Assembly: GCF_003570705.1 (NCBI RefSeq)
Contig: NZ_QWVT01000036.1
Span: forward strand, 1 to 35,728
Direction: 5' to 3'
Source: Mesobacillus zeae
GTDB taxonomy: Bacteria > Bacillota > Bacilli > Bacillales > Cytobacillaceae
Length of the DNA: 35,728 bases
Both the position numbers and the translations under genes were made by a program. The notes under the pieces were generated by a model. The model saw only the letters and a list, made by a program, of their open reading frames with translations. It did no database searches and was not told the origin of the DNA. Positions 23,390-32,212 of this stretch are shown piece by piece (position 1 is the first letter of the stretch; each line of letters begins with the position of its first letter).

Positions 23390-24064
23390 TTACAATGGAC
23401 CCGAAATCCCCTGTTTCCGGATCATTAAGAAATGGGCTCCCATCAATCCAAGCAATGCAGCAGGCAAGAAGAACACGTGGATGGCAAAGAAGCGTGTCAG
23501 CGTCTGGGCCCCAACTATGTCGTGGTGGCCTGCCATTAACGTTTTAACCTGTGGTCCAATTAATGGAGTTGCCTCCATGATCTGCAAAGTTACCTTTGTC
23601 GCAAATAGCGCTTTCATATCCCATGGAAGCAAATAACCTGTCAGGCCAAGTCCAAGCATAACGAAGAAAATCAGCACTCCGACAATCCAGTTCAGTTCAC
23701 GAGGTTTTTTATAAGCGCCTTGGAAAAATACGCGAAGTGTATGTAGGAACATCATGACAATGACAAGGCTTGCTCCCCAGTGGTGCATTCCCCTGACAAT
23801 CTGCCCGAATGCCACTTCATTTTGAAGATAGTAAACGGACTGCCAGGCGTTTTTAATATCTGGAACGTAGTACATGGTCAAAAACATTCCAGACAGGATT
23901 TGGATGACTGTGATGAAAAATGTCAGACCGCCAAAACAGTAAACAAAGGCCGAGAAATGATGGGCCGGGTTTACATGCTCAGGAACCTCGTGGTCAGCGA
24001 TGTCCCGCCACAAAGGCGTAATATCCAACCGTTCATCAACCCAGTCGTAAATTCTGTTTAACAT
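23390..24064 (-). CDS. qcrB: Menaquinol:cytochrome c reductase, cytochrome b subunit
   Basis: The 224-residue b6-type cytochrome b has four membrane helices and two b hemes. The ligand pairs His94/His108 and His196/His211 show the b6-type spacing (15 in the second pair). Cys43 in FVYCFGG corresponds to the cysteine that covalently holds the extra c-type heme in B. subtilis QcrB and cytochrome b6. It moves electrons from menaquinol across the membrane to QcrA and the high-potential chain. The ATG at 24064 follows qcrA by 3 bases. Confidence 0.97.
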   Translation of the reverse strand: MLNRIYDWVDERLDITPLWRDIADHEVPEHVNPAHHFSAFVYCFGGLTFFITVIQILSGMFLTMYYVPDIKNAWQSVYYLQNEVAFGQIVRGMHHWGASLVIVMMFLHTLRVFFQGAYKKPRELNWIVGVLIFFVMLGLGLTGYLLPWDMKALFATKVTLQIMEATPLIGPQVKTLMAGHHDIVGAQTLTRFFAIHVFFLPAALLGLMGAHFLMIRKQGISGPL

Positions 24065-24067
24065 TGA

Positions 24068-24574
24068 TTACGCCTCCTTCCGTGGCTTGGCTTTTCCTAA
24101 ATACAGGATGCCGTCCTTGACTTTGTAAGGATACTCATCGAGACGCGCCAGCGGTGGTGTGCCGGGCACGTTCGCCCCATCCTTCTCGTACAGGCCGAAA
24201 TGGCACGGACAGAAGAAGCGATTAGGGTTTTTCTTGTCGGTATTCCAGGCGACTACACAGCCGAGGTGCTTACAGACTGGCGAAAGGGCAACAATCTGTC
24301 CTTCCTCATTCTTGTAAACCCAGGCAGTGTTCGTAACCTCGGATTCATACCATGCATCTTTTTGGTCAAATGTGAAGTCGACCCGCTCCGGCTCTTTCGT
24401 GATGTCGTCAACCTTAAGCTTAGTCGCAGTAAAATCCCCAGCTGCGTTTGCTTTAAGAACCGGGTCCACTGCAAAACGAACCATCGGCATCAGCATGCCG
24501 GCAGCCATGAAACCGCCTACACCTGTAAGGGTATAGTTTAAAAATTGCCGTCTTGAAACACGATGTTTGCTCAC
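24068..24574 (-). CDS. qcrA: Menaquinol:cytochrome c reductase, Rieske iron-sulfur subunit
   Basis: QcrA accepts electrons from menaquinol through a Rieske [2Fe-2S] cluster. The 168-residue protein has an N-terminal twin-arginine-type sequence (SRRQFLNYTLTG) and anchor helix (about 15-35). The cluster motifs are CKHLGC (Cys101, His103, Cys106) and CPCH (Cys122, Cys124, His125); the pairs Cys101/His103 and Cys122/His125 bind the cluster, and Cys106/Cys124 form the usual disulfide. First gene of the operon, with a probable promoter at 24647-24675. Confidence 0.97.
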   Translation of the reverse strand: MSKHRVSRRQFLNYTLTGVGGFMAAGMLMPMVRFAVDPVLKANAAGDFTATKLKVDDITKEPERVDFTFDQKDAWYESEVTNTAWVYKNEEGQIVALSPVCKHLGCVVAWNTDKKNPNRFFCPCHFGLYEKDGANVPGTPPLARLDEYPYKVKDGILYLGKAKPRKEA

Positions 24575-24646
24575 GTTTTTCCCCCCTCTATTCCCAGGTC
24601 AATCCCTTTGGACATAATTTAAACACATTTATACTAGGACATAATC

Positions 24647-24675
24647 ATGATATATCAATCTCTATATAAAATCAA
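24647..24675 (-). promoter_or_regulatory. Candidate promoter of qcrABC
   Basis: Minus strand: -35 TTGATT, 17-base spacer, -10 TATCAT. The 140-base gap is very AT-rich and has other possible -10 elements (a TATAAA nearer the gene), so the choice is uncertain. In B. subtilis the operon is under AbrB and Spo0A control; no clear Spo0A box was seen here. Confidence 0.4.
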
Positions 24676-24715
24676 TATAATACTATGTTGAAAACATTTT
24701 TTGCAGTGATATAAA

Positions 24716-25183
24716 TTACACCCCGTCAAGCTCTTCCCATTTTCGGGCAAAAAGCGGCATCAGCTGCTTGGCCTGGTCTTCCAAGACTGACATTTTCGAC
24801 GCCTCATCCATATGTTCCAGAGGCAGGGACGGCATCCAGAGAAGGGACCCTCCAAGCCTGCTTTCCCTCTGCTTCCAGCCAATGTCGGAGGTAATGTAAA
24901 AAACATGCTTCAGGCCGCCTTCCGCGAGCACTTTCTCCCATTCTTCCAATTGAAGGATGAGGCTGTCTTCCGAACCATTGAGGTACGGTATTCCAGGAAG
25001 CAGGATGACTCTACCCCGGAATTGCCTTTCAAGAAGTCCTGACAGCAGCCCGGAAAACTCTGTTTTAGCGGAGGATTCCTTCATCCCATCGCCAAATGCA
25101 ACAGGAAAGAGAGGAATGATTGCCGTATCCACATATTCTGCAGCTTTTAAATACATTTCAATGTCAGTAGAAATCCATTTCAT
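24716..25183 (-). CDS. ypiF: YpiF family protein (DUF2487)
   Basis: The 155-residue cytoplasmic protein matches the YpiF family, which precedes qcrA in Bacillus; function unknown. It starts MKWISTDIEMYLKAAEYVDT, and includes RVILLPGIPYL and HVFYITSDIGWK, suggestive of an alpha/beta fold. The frame extends 18 codons further, but the ATG at 25183 has GGAG nine bases upstream and gives a family-like N terminus. It is separated from ypiB by a terminator (25252-25282), so it is probably expressed from its own promoter or by read-through. Confidence 0.82.
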   Translation of the reverse strand: MKWISTDIEMYLKAAEYVDTAIIPLFPVAFGDGMKESSAKTEFSGLLSGLLERQFRGRVILLPGIPYLNGSEDSLILQLEEWEKVLAEGGLKHVFYITSDIGWKQRESRLGGSLLWMPSLPLEHMDEASKMSVLEDQAKQLMPLFARKWEELDGV

Positions 25184-25251
25184 CGTCTCAGCTCCATTAC
25201 CGTTTTTTTTATCATACCACCTGGCAAGATTTTTCACGCTTAATTCAGCTC

Positions 25252-25282
25252 AAAATAAAAAGCTTGCTTAATGCAAGCAAGC
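25252..25282 (-). terminator. Intrinsic terminator after ypiB
   Basis: GCTTGCTT-GCATT-AAGCAAGC (8 bp) followed by TTTTTATTTT on the minus strand, 5 bases past the ypiB stop. Confidence 0.88.
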
Positions 25283-25286
25283 CCGT

Positions 25287-25835
25287 TCAATGGCTGGGAC
25301 TAATTCTCTTTAACTGCTCGGTCAAACGCTTGAACGCTTCTTTGTCCTGCCTGTCAAGAGCGTCATCAATAAGTGCTGTAAGCTTCTCTTTCTGAAAGCG
25401 CTCGATGCTGTCGGACAGGAATCTTTCGGCGATCAGCCTGTCTTTGTCGCTGATCTGGGTATTCCCCAGCATATACGGGTTGTCTTCGAGCACCGCCGCA
25501 AACTGATGGGCTTTGTTGGAGGCGTGAAAGTTTAGCTGGATGTAGATTTCTTCCTCCCGGTTGAGCCTGATGTCATGAAATGATTTCTCAGCATCTGTTG
25601 TCATGACATTTTCCTTGTAAAACCGAAACGGAACTTCATCGACGCAATGCGTGGACATCAATAGTCCCCTTGGGCAAAACTGGGCATTTTCAACGAAGTG
25701 GACCCGTTCCATCAACTGGTCATGGCTCATTAAATAATTGAGGATCCAAACACATTCCCGCCTCTTTAGTTGGTAATGGTTCAGAAACCAGCGGATAAAA
25801 TCCTTTTTCTCGTTGACAGAAACAGGGGTTGTCAT
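25287..25835 (-). CDS. ypiB: YpiB/ReoY family (UPF0302) protein
   Basis: The 182-residue cytoplasmic protein has the UPF0302 pattern: [22 protein letters not shown]-type N-terminal helices, a central domain with the block [13 protein letters not shown], and a helical tail (about 135-180). Its Listeria homologue ReoY is required for ClpCP-dependent degradation of MurA, so it links to control of peptidoglycan synthesis; extension to this organism is by homology. Strong ribosome site (GAGGAGGG). It follows ypiA with a 33-base gap. Confidence 0.9.
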   Translation of the reverse strand: MTTPVSVNEKKDFIRWFLNHYQLKRRECVWILNYLMSHDQLMERVHFVENAQFCPRGLLMSTHCVDEVPFRFYKENVMTTDAEKSFHDIRLNREEEIYIQLNFHASNKAHQFAAVLEDNPYMLGNTQISDKDRLIAERFLSDSIERFQKEKLTALIDDALDRQDKEAFKRLTEQLKRISPSH

Positions 25836-25868
25836 TTTTGATTCCCTCCTCTGCAGCTCAACTGATTT

Positions 25869-27128
25869 TTAATAATCTCCTACTAAACGTTGAAGAAGAT
25901 CTCGAAATTCCTCATTGCCTGGGTCTTTATTTACCAGTATATTAAAAACTTCGGCAGCCTCGGCTATTTTTCCTTCTTCAATTAAAAAATAACCATAGTC
26001 GTATAGAAAATCTTGATTGTCTTTAAAAAAATTATATGCAAGACGATATTTGATTAATGCCTGTGAATATTGTTCAAGATGGGACAAGGCGACAGCGGAG
26101 TCCCACAAGAGCTGCGGTTCCTCTTCCTCATTCACTTCAGTGTCCCTTATTAAGCCGTCCACGTCTTCGTACCGTTCCTGCCTGATTAAGAGCCTGTTCA
26201 GCACAAGGACTCCCTGGGTAAACTCCGGATCAAGGGCAATCGCTTCCCGCAATAGCCTTTCAGCCTCAGTTTCATCCCCAACCTTTAAAGCGATTTTCCC
26301 GCCATAAAAGTAAAGGTCCTTATTGTATTCATCCTGTCTGATTCCGTTCTTCACTGCATCAAGCGCTTCTTCCTCCATCCCTTCCATCTCATAGGCCTTT
26401 GCCAGATGAAGGTAGAGAGAATGATATTCAGGATCGAGCACTTTCAGCTCCTCAAATCTTTCGATAGCTGTTTTGTGCCTGCCGGCCTGGAGAGCCGTAA
26501 AAGCATATCCAAACAGCGTATTGATCTCCAGTTTCTGGGCAATTGCTTTTTCATAGTATGGCAGCGCTTCTTCGAATGCACCAGAAGCACTCAGGCATTC
26601 AGCCATCCTTTGGTTTATGTTGGTCCCAGCTATTTCTTCCTGTTCTTTCAGTACTTGCTCATACCATTTAATAGCTTCAGCCAATTTCCCCTGCTCTGCA
26701 TAGAGTTCTCCTAGTGCAAAGTCCAAGATGGGCTCTTCAGGGAGGATTTTTTTCGCCTGGATCAGCTTTTGTTCACTCACTTCATACAGGCCATCCATCT
26801 GATACAGATCTGCCATCAAAAGCAGCGCCCTTCCATATTCAGGGTCTTCATGACCCACTTTTTCTAGCATAAGCATAGCTCTCTCTTCTTCTCCAGTTTC
26901 AAGCAGCGTCTCTGCCAGGAGGAGAAGAATTTCGCCTTCCTTCGGGTAATCAATTAAGAGCATTTCCAGGAGTGCTTTTGCTTCCTCCATTAATCCGAAT
27001 CGGAATAGTTCCTCTGCAAGAAGGTATCGGTCACCGTCAGTGCCTTCCTTCAAAATTTGCCGGTATGCTGACAGTGCCTCATCAATCCTGCCATTTTCAA
27101 GCAGTTCTGCAATTTCTTCTATCATCAT
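25869..27128 (-). CDS. ypiA: TPR-repeat protein YpiA
   Basis: The 419-residue protein consists almost entirely of tetratricopeptide repeats: at least ten helix pairs with A-x-x-x-Y/L-x-x-A-L spacing, e.g. LAEAIKWYEQVLK, EEALPYYEKAIA, SQALIKYRLAYNFF. It is strongly acidic with no signal peptide, so it is probably a cytoplasmic protein-protein scaffold. In Bacillaceae ypiA is paired with ypiB, and a joint role in cell-wall control is plausible but not shown by the sequence. The ATG at 27128 has GGAAGGAAG upstream; a second ATG follows directly. Confidence 0.9.
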   Translation of the reverse strand: MMIEEIAELLENGRIDEALSAYRQILKEGTDGDRYLLAEELFRFGLMEEAKALLEMLLIDYPKEGEILLLLAETLLETGEEERAMLMLEKVGHEDPEYGRALLLMADLYQMDGLYEVSEQKLIQAKKILPEEPILDFALGELYAEQGKLAEAIKWYEQVLKEQEEIAGTNINQRMAECLSASGAFEEALPYYEKAIAQKLEINTLFGYAFTALQAGRHKTAIERFEELKVLDPEYHSLYLHLAKAYEMEGMEEEALDAVKNGIRQDEYNKDLYFYGGKIALKVGDETEAERLLREAIALDPEFTQGVLVLNRLLIRQERYEDVDGLIRDTEVNEEEEPQLLWDSAVALSHLEQYSQALIKYRLAYNFFKDNQDFLYDYGYFLIEEGKIAEAAEVFNILVNKDPGNEEFRDLLQRLVGDY

Positions 27129-27147
27129 GGTATTTCTTCCTTCCCTT

Positions 27148-28044
27148 TTAGACAGGGGCCGTGTGGAAAGCAGGCGTCGTTATGACAATATACTCGCCGT
27201 ATCCGGGACGGTAATGGACCTGGCTGCCGGCACGGATGACCACGCCTTTATGAACAGATACCGAGAGTTTGTCCTCATGTTTCATAAATAGCTCGCCGGT
27301 GTCTTTCGCTTCTTCCGTCTCCCCGTTTCTCAAGTACAAATTGTAACTCACTTCTCCCCCATGCTGCAAATTGCACTTCCCGGGATAGATTCCGATTTTT
27401 TGGAGTGCCTCCATTTCTGCAGGCAGGTGTTCCTCCAGTTCGTGGAGCATGCTGGGAATTTTTTCTTTTTTCATGATGCGCGCCCAGAGCGCCTTTAGGG
27501 TGGGATCCCCACTCTTAAAGACAGGAATAAGGGGACTATTGTATGGAAACATCGCCTCTCTGATCCACCCCCACGGGAGGGAGACAATGTCTTTCTGGCT
27601 TCCCACATCAACGAACAACGCGGGAATCTTTGCATGTTTACATTTCCGTATAAACGAAGGAGTCAAGAGGCTGGCCGGTATTCGTGCACCAAGGACATAA
27701 TCCACAGGACAGTCTGTCAGTTGCGCGGTTGCTTTCCTAAATCCCGCTTCCAATGTGGCTGCACTAGTTATCGGTACACAAGTCAGGACGGTCGTACATC
27801 CTCTTTTGATAAAGTTTTTGAGGTAGTACGATTTCTTATCCCCGAAAGTTTGTCCCAGTGGCAAGCCCATATCGAAAACAGCAAATGTAGGTGTCATGAT
27901 GTACGAATCGAGCTCCATGCGGCAATGGGTGTAGCTTGGAAAAGCTTCTCTGATGGCTGTGATCTTACTGCCTTCCACCAGCAAGCAGACATTCTTCTTC
28001 AAGTTTCCTTTCTGCACACGGGCATTTTCCATAATATATGCCAT
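27148..28044 (-). CDS. Amidohydrolase-like protein lacking the metal-binding motif
   Basis: The 298-residue protein begins like the composite domain of amidohydrolases (MAYIMENARVQKG, then VEGSKITAI), and the next block MTPTFAVFDMGLP falls where active enzymes have PGFID-x-HxH. Here both histidines are missing. Later conserved His residues of the barrel are not evident, and the chain is shorter than a normal dihydroorotase or N-acetylglucosamine-6-phosphate deacetylase. A few Cys are scattered, with no zinc pattern. It ends with a beta-rich segment (VSVHKGVVIRAGSQ). It therefore looks like a non-catalytic descendant with an unknown role. AGGAG precedes its ATG. It lies 19 bases upstream of ypiA in the same direction; B. 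subtilis has no such gene here. Confidence 0.7.
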   Translation of the reverse strand: MAYIMENARVQKGNLKKNVCLLVEGSKITAIREAFPSYTHCRMELDSYIMTPTFAVFDMGLPLGQTFGDKKSYYLKNFIKRGCTTVLTCVPITSAATLEAGFRKATAQLTDCPVDYVLGARIPASLLTPSFIRKCKHAKIPALFVDVGSQKDIVSLPWGWIREAMFPYNSPLIPVFKSGDPTLKALWARIMKKEKIPSMLHELEEHLPAEMEALQKIGIYPGKCNLQHGGEVSYNLYLRNGETEEAKDTGELFMKHEDKLSVSVHKGVVIRAGSQVHYRPGYGEYIVITTPAFHTAPV

Positions 28045-28061
28045 GAAACCACTCCTAACAA

Positions 28062-28071
28062 GTCTTAAGAC
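28062..28071. promoter_or_regulatory. Palindrome upstream of the amidohydrolase-like gene
   Basis: A perfect 10-base palindrome GTCTTAAGAC sits just before the ribosome site of the 27148-28044 gene. It could be an operator, but no known consensus is matched. Confidence 0.25.
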
Positions 28072-28165
28072 AAGCTATGCGGAATGGAGGAAAATATGCA
28101 TGATTGTTAAATATTTAGCTGACAGGTGATTGTCGAGGTATTGAGATGTTACATTATGCCGAAGA

Positions 28166-28192
28166 GCCTTTCCCTCAAAATGTAGGAAAGGC
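28166..28192 (-). terminator. Hairpin after aroA
   Basis: On the minus strand GCCTTTCC pairs with GGGAAAGGC (one extra base) around a 10-base loop, about 25 bases past the aroA stop. Only TCTT follows, so it is a weak terminator candidate. Confidence 0.45.
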
Positions 28193-28214
28193 AGAATGAT
28201 ACATCTAAACAGAA

Positions 28215-29510
28215 TCAATCATGAACAGTCAATGACTGCAAATGTTCAAAAAAGGTCGGATAGGACACGTTGATTGCTTCGCTGTCTTCAAGGTATACTT
28301 CTCCCTTTGAAATTAAAGCGGCAATTGCAAGCATCATTCCGATTCTATGGTCACCGTGGCTTGAAACAGTGCCGCCATGAAGAGGAGTTCCGCCATGAAT
28401 GACCATCCCGTCTTCAGAAGCCTCAATGTCTGCCCCAAGCTTCCTCAGCTCGGTTACAACAGTGTCAATCCGGTTCGTTTCCTTTACTTTTAATTCTTTT
28501 GCATCTTTAATTACCGTCCTGCCTTCTGCCTGGGTGGCGATCAAAGCAATTATCGGGATTTCATCGATTAACCTTGGAATCAGCCCGCCTTCGATTACTG
28601 TTCCTCTCAGGCCTGCTGTTTTAACGGTAATGCTCCCGGAAGGTTCACTTGAGCTTTCAGGCTGCCCGCAGATATCCATGTCTGCCCCCATCATGCCCAG
28701 TACATCAATTATGCCTGTCCTTGTCGGATTAAGCCCCACATTTTGAAGAACAACTGTGCTATCTGGCACGATGCTAGCCGCAGCAAGAAAGAATGCAGCG
28801 GAAGAAATATCTCCGGGCACAAGAACGTGTGTCCCTGTCAGCTTTTGCCCTCCCTCAACAGAAACCGATTTACCGTCTGCTTCGACTCTCCCGCCAAACA
28901 TTCTGATCATTCTTTCTGTATGGTCCCTTGTCTTTTCAGGTTCTACCACCGTGGTAATGCCATCGGACTGAAGCCCTGCGAGCAAGATTGCCGACTTGAC
29001 TTGTGCGCTGGCAACCGGGAGTGTATACCCGATTCCTTTTAAGGCCCCGCCTTTTATCGAGAGAGGGGTATACTCCCCTCCCATTCTCCCATCAATTGTT
29101 GCCCCCATTTCCGCTAAAGGACGGACAACCCTTGTCATAGGTCTTTTAGCAATTGACTCATCACCCGCCAAAATTGAATGAAACGGCCTGCCTGCAAGAA
29201 TACCCATCAACAGGCGAATTGTCGTTCCTGAGTTCCCGACATCTAAAATCTCTTTTGGCTCCTGGAGACCCTCTATGCCGGGTCCTTCAACCGTAACACT
29301 AGTTCCTTCCTGACGGATCCTTACTCCAAGTTTTTGGAAACATGAAATGGTGCTAAGGCAATCCTCTCCGGGGAGGAAGTTTTCCACTGTCGTACGGCCA
29401 GTAGCTATAGATCCAAACATGACAGCCCGGTGCGAAATGGACTTGTCACCAGGCACATTGATCGTCCCAGAAAGGGAAGTGATATTTGTGATTAATTTCT
29501 TCGCTTCCAT
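28215..29510 (-). CDS. aroA: 3-phosphoshikimate 1-carboxyvinyltransferase (EPSP synthase)
   Basis: EPSP synthase adds enolpyruvyl from PEP to shikimate-3-phosphate. The 431-residue protein has [12 protein letters not shown] (PEP/S3P binding, Lys early in the chain), [15 protein letters not shown] and the central [16 protein letters not shown]. The frame is open 37 codons upstream and would run into tyrA, but the ATG at 29510 is preceded by AAAGGAG and gives the family length. The gene corresponds to B. subtilis aroE and follows tyrA closely. The Gly-Thr segment ([12 protein letters not shown]) suggests the class II type usual in Bacilli. Confidence 0.95.
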   Translation of the reverse strand: MEAKKLITNITSLSGTINVPGDKSISHRAVMFGSIATGRTTVENFLPGEDCLSTISCFQKLGVRIRQEGTSVTVEGPGIEGLQEPKEILDVGNSGTTIRLLMGILAGRPFHSILAGDESIAKRPMTRVVRPLAEMGATIDGRMGGEYTPLSIKGGALKGIGYTLPVASAQVKSAILLAGLQSDGITTVVEPEKTRDHTERMIRMFGGRVEADGKSVSVEGGQKLTGTHVLVPGDISSAAFFLAAASIVPDSTVVLQNVGLNPTRTGIIDVLGMMGADMDICGQPESSSEPSGSITVKTAGLRGTVIEGGLIPRLIDEIPIIALIATQAEGRTVIKDAKELKVKETNRIDTVVTELRKLGADIEASEDGMVIHGGTPLHGGTVSSHGDHRIGMMLAIAALISKGEVYLEDSEAINVSYPTFFEHLQSLTVHD

Positions 29511-29523
29511 ATATAGCTCCTTT

Positions 29524-30627
29524 TTATCCAACTGAAGTTTCATAGTCTGTATGCCTCGATAGACATTCCTGGGCGCAAAGTCTGTCTTCCTCCGTTTGAA
29601 AGCTAATAACCAGCACCCCATATACTTCTTCCCTTGTTTCTATAATTCTGATATTGACAATGCTGATATTTTCTTTCGCGAGAAACCCGGTTATTTCTGA
29701 AATGACACCAGGATAATCAGGAACATCGACAAAAAGATCATAGAAAGAAGGAATAGCCCCCTTCTCGCTCGTAGGCAGACCGTCACGGTATCGCTTTGCC
29801 TGGTCAAAATAGTTCCTGATACTATCAGCATCAGAGGAATGAAGGAGTCCAGCCACCCGGTTCATTTCAGACTGCCATCCTTCCAGCAGTTGAAGCATCA
29901 CATCCCGGTTATCAACAAGGATATCTTTCCACATTTCAGGGCTTCCGGAGGCAATCCTGGTGATATCCCTAAATCCGCCCGCTGCAAGTCTGCCTACCAT
30001 TTCAGAATCCTTTTCCGCAGCAGCAGCCTGATGGACAAGCGAGGCAGCAACAAGATGTGGAAAATGGCTGATTACGCCAGTCATATAATCGTGCTCTTCC
30101 GGTAGGACAGTCAAAAATTTTGCCTTTGTTCCAGCGAGCCAGCCCTTTAACTGCTCCAGCACAGCAGATTGAGTGCCTTGCTCCGGAGTAAGAAGATAAT
30201 AGGCGTTTTCAAAAAGAATCTTCTTTGCAGCTGTTACTCCGCTTTTATGTGAGCCTGCCATAGGGTGACCGCCGATAAACTCAACACCCATTTCCCGCAG
30301 CATTGCTCCATGACGGCTTACCGTTTGCTTTGTACTGCCAGTGTCTGTTACGATTGCCCCCTTTTTCAGAGGAACACAAGAAAGGGTGTGGACCATTTTT
30401 ACGGCCGCCGCCACTGGCGTTGCAATAACAATCAAATCAGCTTTGCATGCTTCCTCTTCAATGCTTTCAGTTGCCATGTCGATTATGCCCAGCATTTTCG
30501 CAAGTCTCGCCTGCTCTGGATCCTGATCATAACCGACAACCGTGCATTTCTGGTGTTCCGACTTTATGCAGAGAGCAAGCGATCCGCCAATCAGCCCAAG
30601 TCCAATTATAAACACACGGCCTGTCAT
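29524..30627 (-). CDS. tyrA: Prephenate dehydrogenase with C-terminal ACT domain
   Basis: TyrA oxidatively decarboxylates prephenate to 4-hydroxyphenylpyruvate for tyrosine. The 367-residue protein has an N-terminal NAD-binding Rossmann fold ([14 protein letters not shown], about 6-19), the prephenate dehydrogenase helical domain with [13 protein letters not shown], and a C-terminal ACT domain (about 290-365, [21 protein letters not shown]) that typically gives feedback regulation by amino acids. ATG at 30627, 17 bases after hisC. It has the order and neighbours of the B. subtilis gene. Confidence 0.96.
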   Translation of the reverse strand: MTGRVFIIGLGLIGGSLALCIKSEHQKCTVVGYDQDPEQARLAKMLGIIDMATESIEEEACKADLIVIATPVAAAVKMVHTLSCVPLKKGAIVTDTGSTKQTVSRHGAMLREMGVEFIGGHPMAGSHKSGVTAAKKILFENAYYLLTPEQGTQSAVLEQLKGWLAGTKAKFLTVLPEEHDYMTGVISHFPHLVAASLVHQAAAAEKDSEMVGRLAAGGFRDITRIASGSPEMWKDILVDNRDVMLQLLEGWQSEMNRVAGLLHSSDADSIRNYFDQAKRYRDGLPTSEKGAIPSFYDLFVDVPDYPGVISEITGFLAKENISIVNIRIIETREEVYGVLVISFQTEEDRLCAQECLSRHTDYETSVG

Positions 30628-30643
30628 ATTTCATCACCTTCTC

Positions 30644-31744
30644 TTATGATAGCTGCGCCGCTGCAGCAAGGAATTCCTTCATTTTTCCAATAACTGAGCT
30701 GTTCTGCTCGGAAGTGCCTACGGTAATCCTGACACATGTCGGAAAACCGAGTACAGCCCCTGATCGGACAATAAAACCTCGTTCAAGCAGGAATTGGAAG
30801 ACTTCATTCCCATCGTGTTCGAAATCAATGAGAATGAAATTTCCTTGGGAAGGATAACAGCTTAGACGGTTCTCCTCGCAAAAACGGTAAAACTGCTTCA
30901 TGCCCTCGCGGTTTGCCTTCCTGGTGTTCTTGACGAAGTCCTGGTCTTTTATTGCTTCGAGGGCTGCAGCCTGGGCAAAAGAGTTCATGTTAAAAGGCTC
31001 TCTTGCAGGTTCCAGCGCCCTGATAATCTCTCTATCCGCAAACCCATAGCCTGCCCGAAGACTTGCCAGCCCGTAAATTTTTGAAAACGTACGAAGCACA
31101 ATCAAATTTTGATATTCCCTTATCAAAGAAGGAGAATTGTAATAATCATCGGCCACTACATACTCATAGTAAGCTTCATCAAGCACTACGAGCACATCTT
31201 TTGGAACCTTATCAAGAAATGCCAGCAGTTCACCTTCAGTGATGTAGACACCAGTTGGATTATTTGGTGAGCACAGCCAGACGACAGCCGTTTCACCATC
31301 TACCGCATCCAGCATCCCGCTAAGGTCATGCGCACCATCAACAAGCGGAACTTCCCGTATTTCGCAGCCTTCAATATGTGCGTTATGACGATATTGCGGG
31401 AAAGTGGGATCCGCCATCACTGTATTTGTACCGCTATGTAGCAGGGAGCGTGAAATCATTTGTATTAGTTCATCCGATCCATTGCCAAAAATCAGTTCAT
31501 CTCCTTCTAAGGACAAACTGCCAGCGACAGCCTCCCGCAATAGGGTTGCATATCCGTCCGGGTATAGGGCCAAAGGAGTGCCGGCATTTTTAAGGGCTGA
31601 CGATACTTTCGGTGAACAACCAAAAGGATTTTCGTTCGATGCTAGTTTAATAATGGTTTCGAGGCCATATTCTTTTTTTACTTCAGCAATAGATCTGCCC
31701 GGCTGATAAGGCTTCAGCCCTCTCATTTGCTTTTTCCATTTCAT
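30644..31744 (-). CDS. hisC: Histidinol-phosphate aminotransferase
   Basis: HisC is a PLP aminotransferase for histidinol phosphate; in B. subtilis, where it sits in the same cluster, it also serves aromatic amino acid synthesis. The 366-residue protein shows KLASNENPFGCSP, CSPNNPTG (substrate loop), LDEAYYEY and the Schiff-base lysine in RTFSKIYGLAS (Lys222). A TTG at 31753 is in frame, but it is contiguous with the GGGAG site; the ATG at 31744 has it nine bases upstream. It lies directly after aroH, with no trp genes between. Confidence 0.95.
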   Translation of the reverse strand: MKWKKQMRGLKPYQPGRSIAEVKKEYGLETIIKLASNENPFGCSPKVSSALKNAGTPLALYPDGYATLLREAVAGSLSLEGDELIFGNGSDELIQMISRSLLHSGTNTVMADPTFPQYRHNAHIEGCEIREVPLVDGAHDLSGMLDAVDGETAVVWLCSPNNPTGVYITEGELLAFLDKVPKDVLVVLDEAYYEYVVADDYYNSPSLIREYQNLIVLRTFSKIYGLASLRAGYGFADREIIRALEPAREPFNMNSFAQAAALEAIKDQDFVKNTRKANREGMKQFYRFCEENRLSCYPSQGNFILIDFEHDGNEVFQFLLERGFIVRSGAVLGFPTCVRITVGTSEQNSSVIGKMKEFLAAAAQLS

Positions 31745-31825
31745 TTCCGTCAACTCCCATCCCGAATTTTTAAGTTATATTTTAAAAAGTACAGCCAACC
31801 CGTTCCTCATCTTACTTTTTCTTTG

Positions 31826-31851
31826 AAAAAAAGAGCGTCACGAAGGACTCT
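31826..31851 (-). terminator. Weak hairpin straddling the aroH stop
   Basis: AGAG and CTCT, with TC/GA inside, bracket the aroH stop codon and are followed by seven T residues on the minus strand. The stem is short and imperfect, so it is at most partial termination between aroH and hisC. Confidence 0.3.
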
Positions 31852-32212
31852 TCTCCAGTAAATCTGGCCGAAGACCTTTTGCGCCGCCCATATAAACATG
31901 CTTTACTTCCTCCTGCGCCATCTCTGTATCAACATGGAGCATCACCCTGATGCACATTGCAAGGGATGAGGGAACAGGAATTTCCTTCATACACATTACA
32001 GGCACATGGGACCATCCAGGAAAGCTTCTGAGAGCCTTAGCTGGAAAAGCAGCAGTTAAATCTTCAGTGACAGAAATAAACACTGAGGCAACCTTTTCAG
32101 GATTTATTTTATTCTTGCTGATTAATTCACTGATCACTCGCCCTGCGCTTGCAACAATTTCCCGTTCTGTATTATCCTTGACTGTTATTGCTCCTCTAAT
32201 CCCTCTGATCAC
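31838..32212 (-). CDS. aroH: Chorismate mutase (AroH type, monofunctional)
   Basis: AroH rearranges chorismate to prephenate. The 124-residue protein is the trimeric Bacillus-type mutase. Catalytic residues align with B. subtilis AroH shifted by one: Arg6 (RGIRGA), Glu77 (CMKE), Arg89 (CIRVM) and Tyr107 (HVYMGG). It starts at a GTG (32212) with AGGAGG ten bases upstream, and overlaps the aroB stop by 17 bases, so translation is coupled. In B. subtilis the trp genes follow; here hisC follows. Confidence 0.94.
   Translation of the reverse strand: MIRGIRGAITVKDNTEREIVASAGRVISELISKNKINPEKVASVFISVTEDLTAAFPAKALRSFPGWSHVPVMCMKEIPVPSSLAMCIRVMLHVDTEMAQEEVKHVYMGGAKGLRPDLLEKSPS

Noticed and set aside
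29511-29621. N-terminal extension of aroA into tyrA
   Set aside because: It overlaps the tyrA ACT domain end; AAAGGAG before the ATG at 29510 fixes the start.
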